NCBI RefSeq assembly: GCF_036379515.1
Contig: NZ_DASVGN010000031.1
Span: 1-64,000 of the forward strand
From: Castellaniella sp036379515
GTDB taxonomy: Bacteria; Pseudomonadota; Gammaproteobacteria; Burkholderiales; Burkholderiaceae_B
Length of the DNA: 64,000 nt
Direction of reading: 5' to 3'
The notes below the pieces were generated by a model. That model was given only the letters and a program-made list of their open reading frames with translations. It had not been told where the DNA came from and did no database searches. Both the position numbers and the translations under genes were made by a program. Below, piece after piece: positions 7,966-16,460 of the stretch (its first letter is position 1; each line of letters begins with the position of its first letter).

Positions 7966-8925
7966 ATGCCCCTCTCTGACGACCCTCTGTTTCTCCCGGC
8001 GCAGGAAGCGCCTGCAACCGCCCCATGTTCCGATCAAGGATGCCGGGTTCCTGTCGAAAGCCTGCCTCAAGCCGATGTGGCGCGCCGGTTTGGCGGGCTG
8101 GATCGCCTCTATGGTGACGGTGCCCTGAGGGCCTTGTCGCGCCTGCACGTCGTGGTTGCCGGGATTGGCGGGGTAGGTACCTGGTGCGTCGAGGCATTGG
8201 CGCGCTCAGGCGTGGGGGCGCTCACGCTGGTCGACCTGGATCATATCGCGGAATCCAACGTGAACCGTCAGGTTCATGCGCTCAGCAGCACCGTGGGGCA
8301 GGCCAAGGTCAATGCCATGGCCGAGCGCGTTCGTGAAATCAACCCTTTCTGTCAGGTGCGCTGTGTGGACGATTTCGTGGATGCTGAAAATCTGAAGGGG
8401 ATTCTGCTGCCCCCCGGTTCGGCCGCGCCGTCGGGTGTGGGCGTGGCGACGGCCGACGAGAGGCCCTGGACCAATCTGCTGATTGATTGCACGGATCAGG
8501 TCCCGGCCAAGATCGCCATGATCGTGCAGTCGCGCGCGTCGGCGTGGTCTCTGCTCGTGTGCGGCGGAGCCGGCGGCAAGACGAATCCGCTTGCCTTACG
8601 GTCAGGTGATCTGTCGGTCGCCGTCCACGACGCCTTGCTGGGCCGGATTCGCCAGGAGCTTCGCAAGCATCATGGCTATCCCAAGGGCGGGGTGGCCGGC
8701 GGCAAGCCCCATCGTCGCATGCCACGCATGGGCGTGGCCTGTCTGTGGTTCGATCAACCTGTGGTGTTGCCTGCGGCCTGGACACAGCAATCGGCTACTG
8801 TCAGTTCGCCGACGGCTCCGCAGGGGCTCTCGTGCGCGGGCTACGGCTCTGCCGTCACCGTCACGGCCACCATGGGCATGGCGGCTGCCGATTGGGCGAT
8901 ACAGCAGGGCCTGGCGCGGCTTTGA
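7966..8925 (+). CDS. tcdA: tRNA threonylcarbamoyladenosine dehydratase (TcdA/CsdL)
   Basis: E1-like, ATP-dependent enzyme that cyclises t6A37 to ct6A in tRNA. The 319-residue protein shows RFGGLDRLYG at 41-50, the glycine-rich GIGGVGTW at 66-73, a VDLDHIAESNVNRQ stretch (89-102) with the conserved Asp/Asn/Arg residues, IDCTDQ and the late CAGYGSAVTVTATMG signature. The first 35 residues are an extra tail compared with E. coli TcdA. I chose the ATG at 7966 over a TTG at 7951. It converges with the UvrA-like gene with only 19 bp between stops. Confidence 0.93.
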   Translation: MPLSDDPLFLPAQEAPATAPCSDQGCRVPVESLPQADVARRFGGLDRLYGDGALRALSRLHVVVAGIGGVGTWCVEALARSGVGALTLVDLDHIAESNVNRQVHALSSTVGQAKVNAMAERVREINPFCQVRCVDDFVDAENLKGILLPPGSAAPSGVGVATADERPWTNLLIDCTDQVPAKIAMIVQSRASAWSLLVCGGAGGKTNPLALRSGDLSVAVHDALLGRIRQELRKHHGYPKGGVAGGKPHRRMPRMGVACLWFDQPVVLPAAWTQQSATVSSPTAPQGLSCAGYGSAVTVTATMGMAAADWAIQQGLARL

Positions 8926-8944
8926 ATGCTTCGTGAGTGCAGTG

Positions 8945-11900
8945 TCAGCTTGCCTCGCTGGCACTGGCCGCGTGCTTCTGTCGTGCCAGAAATTCGTTCA
9001 GGATCTGACCTGTATGAGTCGGGCTGGCACAGAGATGTTCGGGGCTGCCCTGTGCGACGACGCGGCCTCCCTGGTCTCCCCCTTCGGGGCCAAGATCGAC
9101 GATCCAGTCTGCTTCGGCGATGACGTCCAGGTTGTGTTCGATTACGACCACCGTATGGCCTGCATCCACCAGGCGGTGCAGCACGTGGATGAGCTTTTCC
9201 ACGTCGGCAGTGGACAGGCCCACCGTGGGTTCGTCCAGTACGTACAGAGTGTGCGGGATGCGGGATGCGCGGCCCGTGTGGATGACGCCTTCATCCAGAT
9301 GGGCTTTGGTCAGTTCGGTTACCAGTTTGATGCGCTGGGCTTCGCCCCCGGACAGAGTAGGTGAGGGTTGCCCCAACGTCAGGTAGCCCAGGCCCACGTC
9401 TTGCATGAGCTGCAGCGCCCGGGAGATCTTGCGATGGGCCGCAAAGTGGCTCGCGGCCTCGTCGACTTCCATGCGCAGCACATCGCCGGCGCCGCGCTCG
9501 TGCCAGTGGACATCCTGGGTTTCTTGATTGAAGCGTGCGCCGTGGCATGCATCGCAGGGCACCTTGACGTTGGGCAGGAAGCTCATCTCGATGGTGCGCA
9601 TGCCCTGGCCTTCGCATTCCGGGCAACGGCCCTCGCCGGTGTTGAATGAAAAGCGCGACGCCGTCCAGCCGCGCAGGCGGGCTTCGCGCGTGCTGGCGTA
9701 CAGTTTGCGGATGTCGTCCCAGAAGCCGATGTAGGTCGCGGGGCAGGAACGCGGCGTCTTGCCGATGGGGGTTTGGTCGACTTCCAGCACGCGGTCGACG
9801 GCTTCCCACCCACGGATCTCGCGGCAGCCGTGCCAATTTGGAGTTGCAACGTGTCCGTGTCCGACCTTGGGGGCCAGATTGTCGAGCAGCACGTCGCGTG
9901 CCAGCGTGGATTTGCCCGATCCGGACACGCCGGTGATCACGTTGAGCCGGCCCAGCGGAATCCGGGCGTGTGCGTGATTCAGGTTGTGCAGGGTCGCGTC
10001 CAGGATGTCCAGAGCAGGGATGTCGCCCGAGACATCCCTGCGCTCGTTCATGGGGTGGACCAGAGGCTCACGCAGGTAGCGGCCCGTGAGAGACGCCGGG
10101 TTGTGGATGATGTCGTCGACTGTTCCTTGGGCCACCACCATGCCGCCGCGCGTGCCAGCGCCTGGCCCCACGTCGATGACATGACCTGCCCGGCGAATGG
10201 TGTCCTCGTCGTGTTCCACGACCACCAGGGTATTGCCGTTTCCCTCCAGCTTGGCCAGGGCCTCGAGCAGAATGCGGTTGTCGCGAGGATGCAGCCCGAT
10301 GGTGGGTTCATCCAGGACGTAGCACACGCCTTGAAGATTCGAACCCAGCTGGGCGGCCAGGCGGATGCGCTGTGCCTCACCGCCCGACAACGTGGGGGCA
10401 GCGCGGTCCAGCGCCAGATAGCCCAGGCCCACGTCCATCATGAAGTTCAGGCGGCCCCGGATTTCGCTCAGGATGTCTCGTGCGATCTCGGCTTCGCGCC
10501 CCCGAGGCGAGAGCGCCAGGAAGAATCGTTGGGCGTCGCTGACGGGGAGGGCGGCCAGTTCGGCGATGGAACGCTCGTGCCATTGGAATGCCAGGGCCAC
10601 CCGGTTCAGGCGCTGGCCGTGGCAGACGGTGCAAGGCTGCAGGGTTTCGGGAGAGCTTTCGAGCCAGGTGCTTTCTTCACCGGTCTGGTCCTCGGTGAAC
10701 CCCACGATCTGCAGACCAGTGCCATAGCAGGCAGGGCACCAGCCATGCCGCGAGTTGTAGGAGAACAGGCGCGGGTCGGGTTCCGGGAAACTGGTGCCGC
10801 ACTGAGGGCAGGCCCGCTTGATGGAAAACGTGAGCAGCGTCGGGTGGGAGGCCAGACCGGCCGCTCGCCGTGCCTCCAGCGTGTCCTGTCCCGGGGCCGT
10901 CAGCCCCGTCAGGACACGAAAGCTGCCATGGCCCAGCGTCAGCGCCGCGCGCACTGCGTCGCGCAGGCCGGCCTCGTCGGCGGCATCCACGATCAGATCA
11001 CGCACAGGCAGTTCGATGGTGTGTTCCTGGAAGCGGTTCAGGCGGGGCCACGGGCTGACGGGGATGAAATCGCCGTCCACACGCAGGTGGCTATAGCCGT
11101 GGGACCCTGCCCATTTCGCGATCTCGGTGTAGTACCCCTTACGTGCCACGACCAGCGGCGCAAGGAGCCCGATGTGTCCACCGGCGTGGTCGCGCAGCAG
11201 CTGCGCCACGATTTGTTCGGGCGTCTGCGGAGCGACGGGGACGTGGCAGTCCGGGCACATCTGCGTGCCCAGCCGCACGTAGAGCAGACGTAGGAAATGA
11301 TGGATTTCGGTCATGGTGGCCACGGTGGACTTGCGTCCGCCTCGGCTGGTGCGCTGCTCGATGGCGACTGTGGGCGGGATGCCATAGATGGCGTCCACAT
11401 CGGGCTTGCCTGCGGGCTGTACGATGGCGCGTGCGTAGGCATTCAGGGATTCGAGGTAGCGGCGTTGGCCTTCATTGAACAGGATGTCGAAGGCCAGCGT
11501 GGATTTGCCCGACCCCGAAACGCCGGTGACTACGGTGAACTCATTGCGTGGGATGTGGACGTCAATGCCTTTCAGGTTGTGTTCTCGGGCGTTCAGAATG
11601 TGGATATCCTGGCTGGCAGGCGCACGCAGACGCACGGGAGCCGGTTCTTGCACGACCAGCGCCTGGCCGTTTAGTTGCCCGTCGTAGTCGGCCAAGGCAT
11701 GCCCGGTGTGTGATGCCGTGCACCGCATGAGGTCGGCCGGGGTGCCTTGGGCGATGATCTGTCCGCCTTCGTCGCCACCTTCGGGGCCCAGGTCCACGAT
11801 CCAGTCAGCCGCGCGGATGACGTCGAGATTGTGTTCGATGATCAGCAGCGAGTGGCCGGCTGTGAGCAGTTTTCGGAAGGCCCGCATCAGACGTGCGATG

Positions 11901-14554
11901 TCGTCGTAGTGCAGCCCGGTCGTGGGTTCGTCGAACAGCAACAGACTGCCCTTACGCACGCCCTTGGGGGCGTGGCCGCGCGCTGCTTCGGCCAGGTGGC
12001 CGGCCAGCTTCAGGCGCTGTGCCTCGCCGCCCGACAGCGTGGGGACGGGCTGGCCCAGCCGAACGTATTCCAGGCCTACGTCTGACAGGGGTGCCAGCCC
12101 CCACTGCACGTCGCGCAGACCTTTGAAGAAATCCAGGGCCTCGCTGACCGTCATGTCCAGCACATCGGCGATGGAGGCGCTGCGGCCCAGGTGTTCGATA
12201 TGTACCTCGAGGATCTCAGGACGGTAGCGGCGGCCGTTGCAGTCCGGGCACCGCAGGTAGACGTCAGAGAGGAACTGCATCTCGACGTGTTCGAAGCCGG
12301 TTCCGCCGCAGGTGGGGCAGCGGCCGTCGCCCGTGTTGAAGCTGAAGGTGCCGGATGTATAGCCGCGTTCCTTGGAAAGGTCCGCCGCAGCGAACAATTT
12401 GCGGATCGCATCGAAGGCGCCGACATAACTTGCCGGGTTTGAACGTGCCGTCTTGCCGATGGGGGTCTGGTCGACCAGCACGATGTCGGCCAGTTGCTCA
12501 GCGCCCAACAGCGCCGTGTAGGAGCCAGGCGCTTCGGTTGGCTTGCCCAGGCGCTTGCGCATGGCGGGGTACAGCACGTCCTGCACTAGCGTGGATTTGC
12601 CGGAGCCCGACACCCCCGTCAGGCAGACCAGTCGGCCCAGCGGCATGGAGAAGTCGATGTTCTTGAGGTTGTTGGCCTGGACGCCCTGCAGCAACAGCCG
12701 GGGGGTACTGTCGGTCACAGCCATGGGGCGCGGAGCCTCGATGCGTTGGTGTCCGCCAAAGTAGCGGCCCGTCAGTGTGTCGGAGGCTGCAAGTGCTGCC
12801 GGCGTGCCATCGAAGACGATGCGTCCGCCCCGCTCGCCGGGTCCGGGGCCGATGTCCAGGATGCGGTCGGCCGCCACCATGACCTGCGGGTCATGCTCGA
12901 CCACGACCAGTGTGTTGCCGTGGTCCCGCAACCGTTGCATGACTTCTACAATGCGGTGGATGTCGCGTGGGTGCAGGCCGATGGAGGGCTCGTCCAGTAC
13001 GAACAAGGTGTTCACCAGCGAGGTGCCCAAGGCCGTCGTCAGGTTGATACGCTGGACTTCGCCGCCTGAAAGCGTGCGGCTTTGCCGGTCCAGTGACAGG
13101 TATCCCAGCCCGACGTCGCACAGGAAGCGCAACCGGGTACGAACCTCGTCCAGAAGCTCGGAAAGGGCATCGTCGAGCGTCTGCCCCAGTTCAATGGCTT
13201 CGAACCAGTCGCGCACCTGAGTGATGGGCAGCTCCATCAAATCGTGGAGCCCCAGCCCGGGCAGGGCATCGAGCTGGGTGCGCGTCCAGCGCACGCCAGG
13301 CGGCAGAAATCGAGGGTGGCCGGGGATGGCCTCTGCCGCCCGCCCCAGGCGCCAAAGCGTTGCGTCTGGCTTCAGGCGTGCACCGCCACAGTGGATGCAT
13401 GGGGTGTAGCTGCGGTATTTCGACAGCAATACCCGGACGTGCATCCGGTAGGCGCGAGATTCCAGCCAGTTGAAGAACCGTTGTACGCCGTACCATTGGC
13501 GTTTCCAGGCCGAGGGGCCCCCCTTCCAGTCGGGTGCGCCCTGAATGACCCAATCCTTTTCAGCCGAGTTGAGCTGGCTCCAGGGGGTGTCCAGACGGAT
13601 TCCGAGCTTGCCAGCGTAGCGTTCCAGATCATCCTGGCATTCTTTGTAGCTGGCTGTTTGCCACGGCTTGATGGCACCTTCGCGCAGGCTGCGGGATTCG
13701 TCCGGAACCACCAGGCCGTAGTCGATTCCGATGACGCGTCCGAAGCCCTTGCAGTGTTCGCAAGCACCCAGAGGCGAGTTGAAGGAAAACGTACTGGGTA
13801 GCGGTGCCGTGTAGGCAATGTCGCAGTGCGCGCAGTGCAGGCCGCTGCTGAAGCGCCATTGTTCTTCGTGATCTTCGAACATGGCGTGTACGCTGATATG
13901 GCCATTGCCTTGTCGCAGTGCGATTTCCAACGCTTCGTTGACGCGCGCTTCTTCGGCGTTGCTCAGGCGGAAGCGGTCTTGAACGACCTGCAAGGGGTTG
14001 TGTGCGGGACCGTGGATGCGGGTGTACCCCTGCTGCTCCAGAAAGTGCCGCACCTCGTCCTCGGTGAAGTTGTCGGGCACGGTGACCGGGAAGGTGATGA
14101 CCAGCCGCGGGTCGCGCTCGGCGCACTGAGCCTGGAGCTGCTGGCGAATGCTCGTGGGATTGTCGCGGAGCACCGGGCGTGCGCACTGCCGGCAGAACAG
14201 ATGGCCTGCGCGCGCATAGAGCAGCTTCAGGTGGTCGTTGAGCTCCGTCATGGTTCCCACGGTACTGCGCGAGTTGCGCACCGGATTCACCTGGTCGATG
14301 GCAATGGCCGGCAGGATGCCGTCGATGCGATCCACCTGTGGCTTGTCCATACGGTCCAGAAACTGGCGCGCATAAGGCGAGAATGTTTCCACGTAGCGTC
14401 GCTGCCCTTCGGCGTAGAGCGTGTCAAACGCAAGTGAGCTTTTGCCGGACCCGGAAACGCCTGTGATGACCAGCAACTCGCCGGTCTGGATGGTGACGTC
14501 GAGGTTCTTGAGATTGTTCTGGCGAGCGCCAATGATACGGATGGGAGCATTCAT
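8945..14554 (-). CDS. Double-length UvrA-like excinuclease ATPase (tandem UvrA fusion)
   Basis: An 1869-residue protein made of two complete UvrA-like halves, about 1-930 and 980-1869; ordinary UvrA is about 950 residues. Walker A loops (GVSGSGKS) occur near residues 32, 645, 1010 and 1540, and ABC signatures (LSGGE) near 495, 840, 1390 and 1735, giving four ATPase sites. Each half keeps CxxC zinc modules (for example CPTCGGTG with CPDCNGRR, and CPECEGQG with CDACHGAR). It lacks the standard UvrA N-terminal wording (KSTSHNPRST is replaced by NPVRNSRST), so it is a paralogue rather than canonical UvrA. Such long forms are known in Burkholderiales and Xanthomonas; their role is unclear. The ATG at 14554 is preferred; one at 14566 is possible. 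No LexA box is seen upstream. Confidence 0.9.
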   Translation of the reverse strand: MNAPIRIIGARQNNLKNLDVTIQTGELLVITGVSGSGKSSLAFDTLYAEGQRRYVETFSPYARQFLDRMDKPQVDRIDGILPAIAIDQVNPVRNSRSTVGTMTELNDHLKLLYARAGHLFCRQCARPVLRDNPTSIRQQLQAQCAERDPRLVITFPVTVPDNFTEDEVRHFLEQQGYTRIHGPAHNPLQVVQDRFRLSNAEEARVNEALEIALRQGNGHISVHAMFEDHEEQWRFSSGLHCAHCDIAYTAPLPSTFSFNSPLGACEHCKGFGRVIGIDYGLVVPDESRSLREGAIKPWQTASYKECQDDLERYAGKLGIRLDTPWSQLNSAEKDWVIQGAPDWKGGPSAWKRQWYGVQRFFNWLESRAYRMHVRVLLSKYRSYTPCIHCGGARLKPDATLWRLGRAAEAIPGHPRFLPPGVRWTRTQLDALPGLGLHDLMELPITQVRDWFEAIELGQTLDDALSELLDEVRTRLRFLCDVGLGYLSLDRQSRTLSGGEVQRINLTTALGTSLVNTLFVLDEPSIGLHPRDIHRIVEVMQRLRDHGNTLVVVEHDPQVMVAADRILDIGPGPGERGGRIVFDGTPAALAASDTLTGRYFGGHQRIEAPRPMAVTDSTPRLLLQGVQANNLKNIDFSMPLGRLVCLTGVSGSGKSTLVQDVLYPAMRKRLGKPTEAPGSYTALLGAEQLADIVLVDQTPIGKTARSNPASYVGAFDAIRKLFAAADLSKERGYTSGTFSFNTGDGRCPTCGGTGFEHVEMQFLSDVYLRCPDCNGRRYRPEILEVHIEHLGRSASIADVLDMTVSEALDFFKGLRDVQWGLAPLSDVGLEYVRLGQPVPTLSGGEAQRLKLAGHLAEAARGHAPKGVRKGSLLLFDEPTTGLHYDDIARLMRAFRKLLTAGHSLLIIEHNLDVIRAADWIVDLGPEGGDEGGQIIAQGTPADLMRCTASHTGHALADYDGQLNGQALVVQEPAPVRLRAPASQDIHILNAREHNLKGIDVHIPRNEFTVVTGVSGSGKSTLAFDILFNEGQRRYLESLNAYARAIVQPAGKPDVDAIYGIPPTVAIEQRTSRGGRKSTVATMTEIHHFLRLLYVRLGTQMCPDCHVPVAPQTPEQIVAQLLRDHAGGHIGLLAPLVVARKGYYTEIAKWAGSHGYSHLRVDGDFIPVSPWPRLNRFQEHTIELPVRDLIVDAADEAGLRDAVRAALTLGHGSFRVLTGLTAPGQDTLEARRAAGLASHPTLLTFSIKRACPQCGTSFPEPDPRLFSYNSRHGWCPACYGTGLQIVGFTEDQTGEESTWLESSPETLQPCTVCHGQRLNRVALAFQWHERSIAELAALPVSDAQRFFLALSPRGREAEIARDILSEIRGRLNFMMDVGLGYLALDRAAPTLSGGEAQRIRLAAQLGSNLQGVCYVLDEPTIGLHPRDNRILLEALAKLEGNGNTLVVVEHDEDTIRRAGHVIDVGPGAGTRGGMVVAQGTVDDIIHNPASLTGRYLREPLVHPMNERRDVSGDIPALDILDATLHNLNHAHARIPLGRLNVITGVSGSGKSTLARDVLLDNLAPKVGHGHVATPNWHGCREIRGWEAVDRVLEVDQTPIGKTPRSCPATYIGFWDDIRKLYASTREARLRGWTASRFSFNTGEGRCPECEGQGMRTIEMSFLPNVKVPCDACHGARFNQETQDVHWHERGAGDVLRMEVDEAASHFAAHRKISRALQLMQDVGLGYLTLGQPSPTLSGGEAQRIKLVTELTKAHLDEGVIHTGRASRIPHTLYVLDEPTVGLSTADVEKLIHVLHRLVDAGHTVVVIEHNLDVIAEADWIVDLGPEGGDQGGRVVAQGSPEHLCASPTHTGQILNEFLARQKHAASASEAS

Positions 14555-14703
14555 GAAAGTGATCATAATCCGGGCGCGTGGACCTGCGCTGGCGAACCGT
14601 GGTTCGGGTGGAATTGTTACCAGACTGGGCAGTCCTGGTGGCGTGAACCGTACCCAAGTCTGCATGAATTGTGGGGTCGCTTCGAGTATTCAGGGTGGTG
14701 TCT

Positions 14704-14711
14704 GTTAAAAT
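14704..14711 (+). promoter_or_regulatory. Candidate -10 element (GTTAAAAT) upstream of the 42-codon gene
   Basis: GTTAAAAT sits 44 nt before the ATG at 14756 and contains TAAAAT. The -35 region is not convincing. This 201-bp divergent region also serves the UvrA-like gene. Confidence 0.35.
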
Positions 14712-14755
14712 GGTGTGTTTCGCTTTAACTTTCAGCTGCGACCCAGGAGATCTTC

Positions 14756-14884
14756 ATGGCCGAAATCAAACGTACACGGCGCAACACGCTTGAGCGTCGT
14801 TGCCTTGGCAAGTCTTTCAAGCGCCTTTTCATCCATGCGCCCAAGAGCGTCTTCAAGATGCTCGAGAAGGTCAAACGCGTTTAA
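14756..14884 (+). CDS. Small basic protein of 42 residues, unrecognised
   Basis: A short frame starts at ATG 14756 behind a good Shine-Dalgarno sequence (AGGAG at 14746-14750) and a candidate -10 box, and ends at TAA 14884. The product is very basic: an Arg/Lys-rich N-terminus (KRTRRNTLERR), a KSFKRLF stretch and a C-terminal KMLEKVKRV helix. It looks like a nucleic-acid- or ribosome-binding peptide, but I do not recognise a family. It has its own 3' hairpin and rho-independent terminator, so it is probably a monocistronic unit between the UvrA-like gene and the glycosyltransferase gene. Confidence 0.6.
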   Translation: MAEIKRTRRNTLERRCLGKSFKRLFIHAPKSVFKMLEKVKRV

Positions 14885-14896
14885 AAGGCGCGTTTT

Positions 14897-14928
14897 AAGA
14901 TCGTATTGTTTTCATACAATTCGATCTT
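14897..14928 (+). other. Strong hairpin just 3' of the 42-codon gene
   Basis: AAGATCG (14897-14903) pairs with CGATCTT (14922-14928) and ATTGT (14905-14909) with ACAAT (14916-14920), separated by one T-T mismatch, leaving a 6-nt loop. It lacks a T tract and lies between the gene and the terminator, so it is more likely an mRNA-stabilising or regulatory stem than a terminator. Confidence 0.6.
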
Positions 14929-14932
14929 CGGG

Positions 14933-14966
14933 AAACCACGGATCAGGCGGTCCGTGGTTTTTTTTT
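14933..14966 (+). terminator. Rho-independent terminator
   Basis: A perfect 10-bp stem (AAACCACGGA at 14933-14942 with TCCGTGGTTT at 14951-14960), an 8-nt loop and a run of nine T to 14966. It ends the transcript of the 42-codon gene before the glycosyltransferase gene. Confidence 0.9.
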
Positions 14967-15010
14967 GCCGGTATCATCAAGGCTCGGAGGCAATAAAGGA
15001 GTGCTGGGAC

Positions 15011-16042
15011 ATGGCGCGCTGGCGTCATCTGTTTTCGGTTGTCACCCCCACCTATAACCGGGCCCACACGTTGGGACGGGTGTATCGCTCGCTACAAGAT
15101 CAGTCGTTTCAGGATTTTGAATGGGTCGTGGTGGATGATGGCTCGACGGACCATACCCGTGCGTTGGTGCAGGGGTGGCAACAGGAAGCCAGTTTCCCGA
15201 TCCGTTACGTTTGGCAACCCAATCAACATAAAAAAACAGCCTTCAACAATGGGGTTCGCCATGCGCGCGGCGAGTGGCTGGTGGCCATCGACAGCGACGA
15301 CGAACTGGACGCCAATGCGCTCTACTACATGTCGTGCGCCTGGGAACAGGTTCCACCCGCGCTCCGAGGGCAGTTCGTAGCAATCACTGGGTTGTGTGCG
15401 CGCGCCGATGGCCGTGTGGTGGGCGACATGTACCCGCAGGACGTCATGGATGTGAGTTCGTTGGACATGACGTTCCGATACCATGTGCGCGGAGAGAAAT
15501 TTGGTTGTTTGCGCACGGATATCCTGCGGCAGTTTCCGTTTCCAGAAGACATCCCTGGCTTCGTGCCCGAGAGCCTGGTCTGGAATGCCATTGCGCGAGC
15601 CGGATATCTGACGCGTTTCGTGAATCAGGTTTTCCGGGTCTATCACGATTCGGGCGACAGTCTGTCGCATCAGGGGCGTGTGGCGGGAGGAAGTCGCCAT
15701 GCATTGGGGCTCTGGCTGCTGGCGCAAGATACGTTGGAAAACTGCCTGCCGTGGTTCTGGCACCAGCCGCGGTCGTTTTTGGCGGCCGCCGCGCGCTACA
15801 CGCGTTTCTCGTTGCACTTGCGGACGCAACGGCGACGCCCCCCTGTGACGCGGCGTCTCACGCGTCCGGTGGCGTGGGTCTTGGTGGCAGGGATGTGGCC
15901 GTTGGGGCTGGCCTTGTTTATTCGGGATCGTCTTCGGGATCGCCGGGCTCAGCCGGCGGGGCTTCTTCGTCCAGACCAAAGGGCAGGAGGTCACTCAACT
16001 CATTCGACCAGGCGACTTCCTCGCCCAGGGGATCAACCTTGA
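15011..16042 (+). CDS. Family 2 glycosyltransferase
   Basis: A 343-residue GT-A enzyme that transfers a sugar from a nucleotide donor, probably in envelope glycan synthesis. The N-terminal domain has VVTPTYNRAHTLG at 10-22, VDDGSTD at 41-47 and a metal-binding DSDDELD at 94-100. A hydrophobic segment (PVAWVLVAGMWPLGLALFI) lies near the C-terminus and may anchor it to the membrane. The ATG at 15011 follows an AAGGAG at 14996-15001. The last 41 codons overlap the 3' end of the minus-strand gene at 15918, so the Arg/Pro-rich tail may be a recent extension. Acceptor unknown. Confidence 0.85.
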   Translation: MARWRHLFSVVTPTYNRAHTLGRVYRSLQDQSFQDFEWVVVDDGSTDHTRALVQGWQQEASFPIRYVWQPNQHKKTAFNNGVRHARGEWLVAIDSDDELDANALYYMSCAWEQVPPALRGQFVAITGLCARADGRVVGDMYPQDVMDVSSLDMTFRYHVRGEKFGCLRTDILRQFPFPEDIPGFVPESLVWNAIARAGYLTRFVNQVFRVYHDSGDSLSHQGRVAGGSRHALGLWLLAQDTLENCLPWFWHQPRSFLAAAARYTRFSLHLRTQRRRPPVTRRLTRPVAWVLVAGMWPLGLALFIRDRLRDRRAQPAGLLRPDQRAGGHSTHSTRRLPRPGDQP

Positions 16043-16361
16043 TGAAGCGTGCGCCATCCTGATTTGACCGTTGGATGGCCCACAAGAATTTGCAATCGAC
16101 CGGGTGGCCGTCCGCGAAGCTGAGGCCTCCTTGGCTACCCAGGATGCGAGTATCAGAGCCACCCACCTGGACGTGTGCCATGTCTTCGTCCGCATCGCGC
16201 GGATCGAGCGGAATTGCAAATAGAACCCATTCGAAGCCTTCGGCGGGTTCGGAGACAACTTCGGCCACGACGGGTTTTCCGAGGTAGGCGCAGAGCGCAT
16301 CGGCTGTACGCGCCAGCAGGGCCATTTCGTCAGCGGTGAAGGTCAGGAGGGAGGCGGACAT
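15918..16361 (-). CDS. Conserved-looking hypothetical protein with acidic C-terminus
   Basis: A 147-residue soluble protein with no family I recognise. The N-terminal two thirds is mixed alpha/beta without transmembrane segments; the last 20 residues are acidic and proline-rich (DEEAPPAEPGDPEDDPE). The gene is convergent with the glycosyltransferase gene and overlaps it by 125 bp, so one of the two C-termini is encoded opposite the other. Coding potential is supported by codon pattern and a sensible globular composition. The upstream neighbour ettA is divergent. Confidence 0.6.
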   Translation of the reverse strand: MSASLLTFTADEMALLARTADALCAYLGKPVVAEVVSEPAEGFEWVLFAIPLDPRDADEDMAHVQVGGSDTRILGSQGGLSFADGHPVDCKFLWAIQRSNQDGARFIKVDPLGEEVAWSNELSDLLPFGLDEEAPPAEPGDPEDDPE

Positions 16362-16460
16362 GCTGAAGCGCTCGTAAAGAAAGATTGATAGGATTTTACG
16401 GCCTACAATCGGCCTGTCGCGTGGCTGAATCCTTCGGCCCGCCGTTTTGACGGTTGCTCC

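Noticed and set aside
9773..11293. 506-codon plus-strand frame
   Set aside because: Lies entirely opposite the UvrA-like gene; composition typical of an antisense frame in GC-rich DNA.
14555..14755. Possible LexA box before the UvrA-like gene
   Set aside because: Searched the divergent gap by eye for CTGT-N8-ACAG; no acceptable match.
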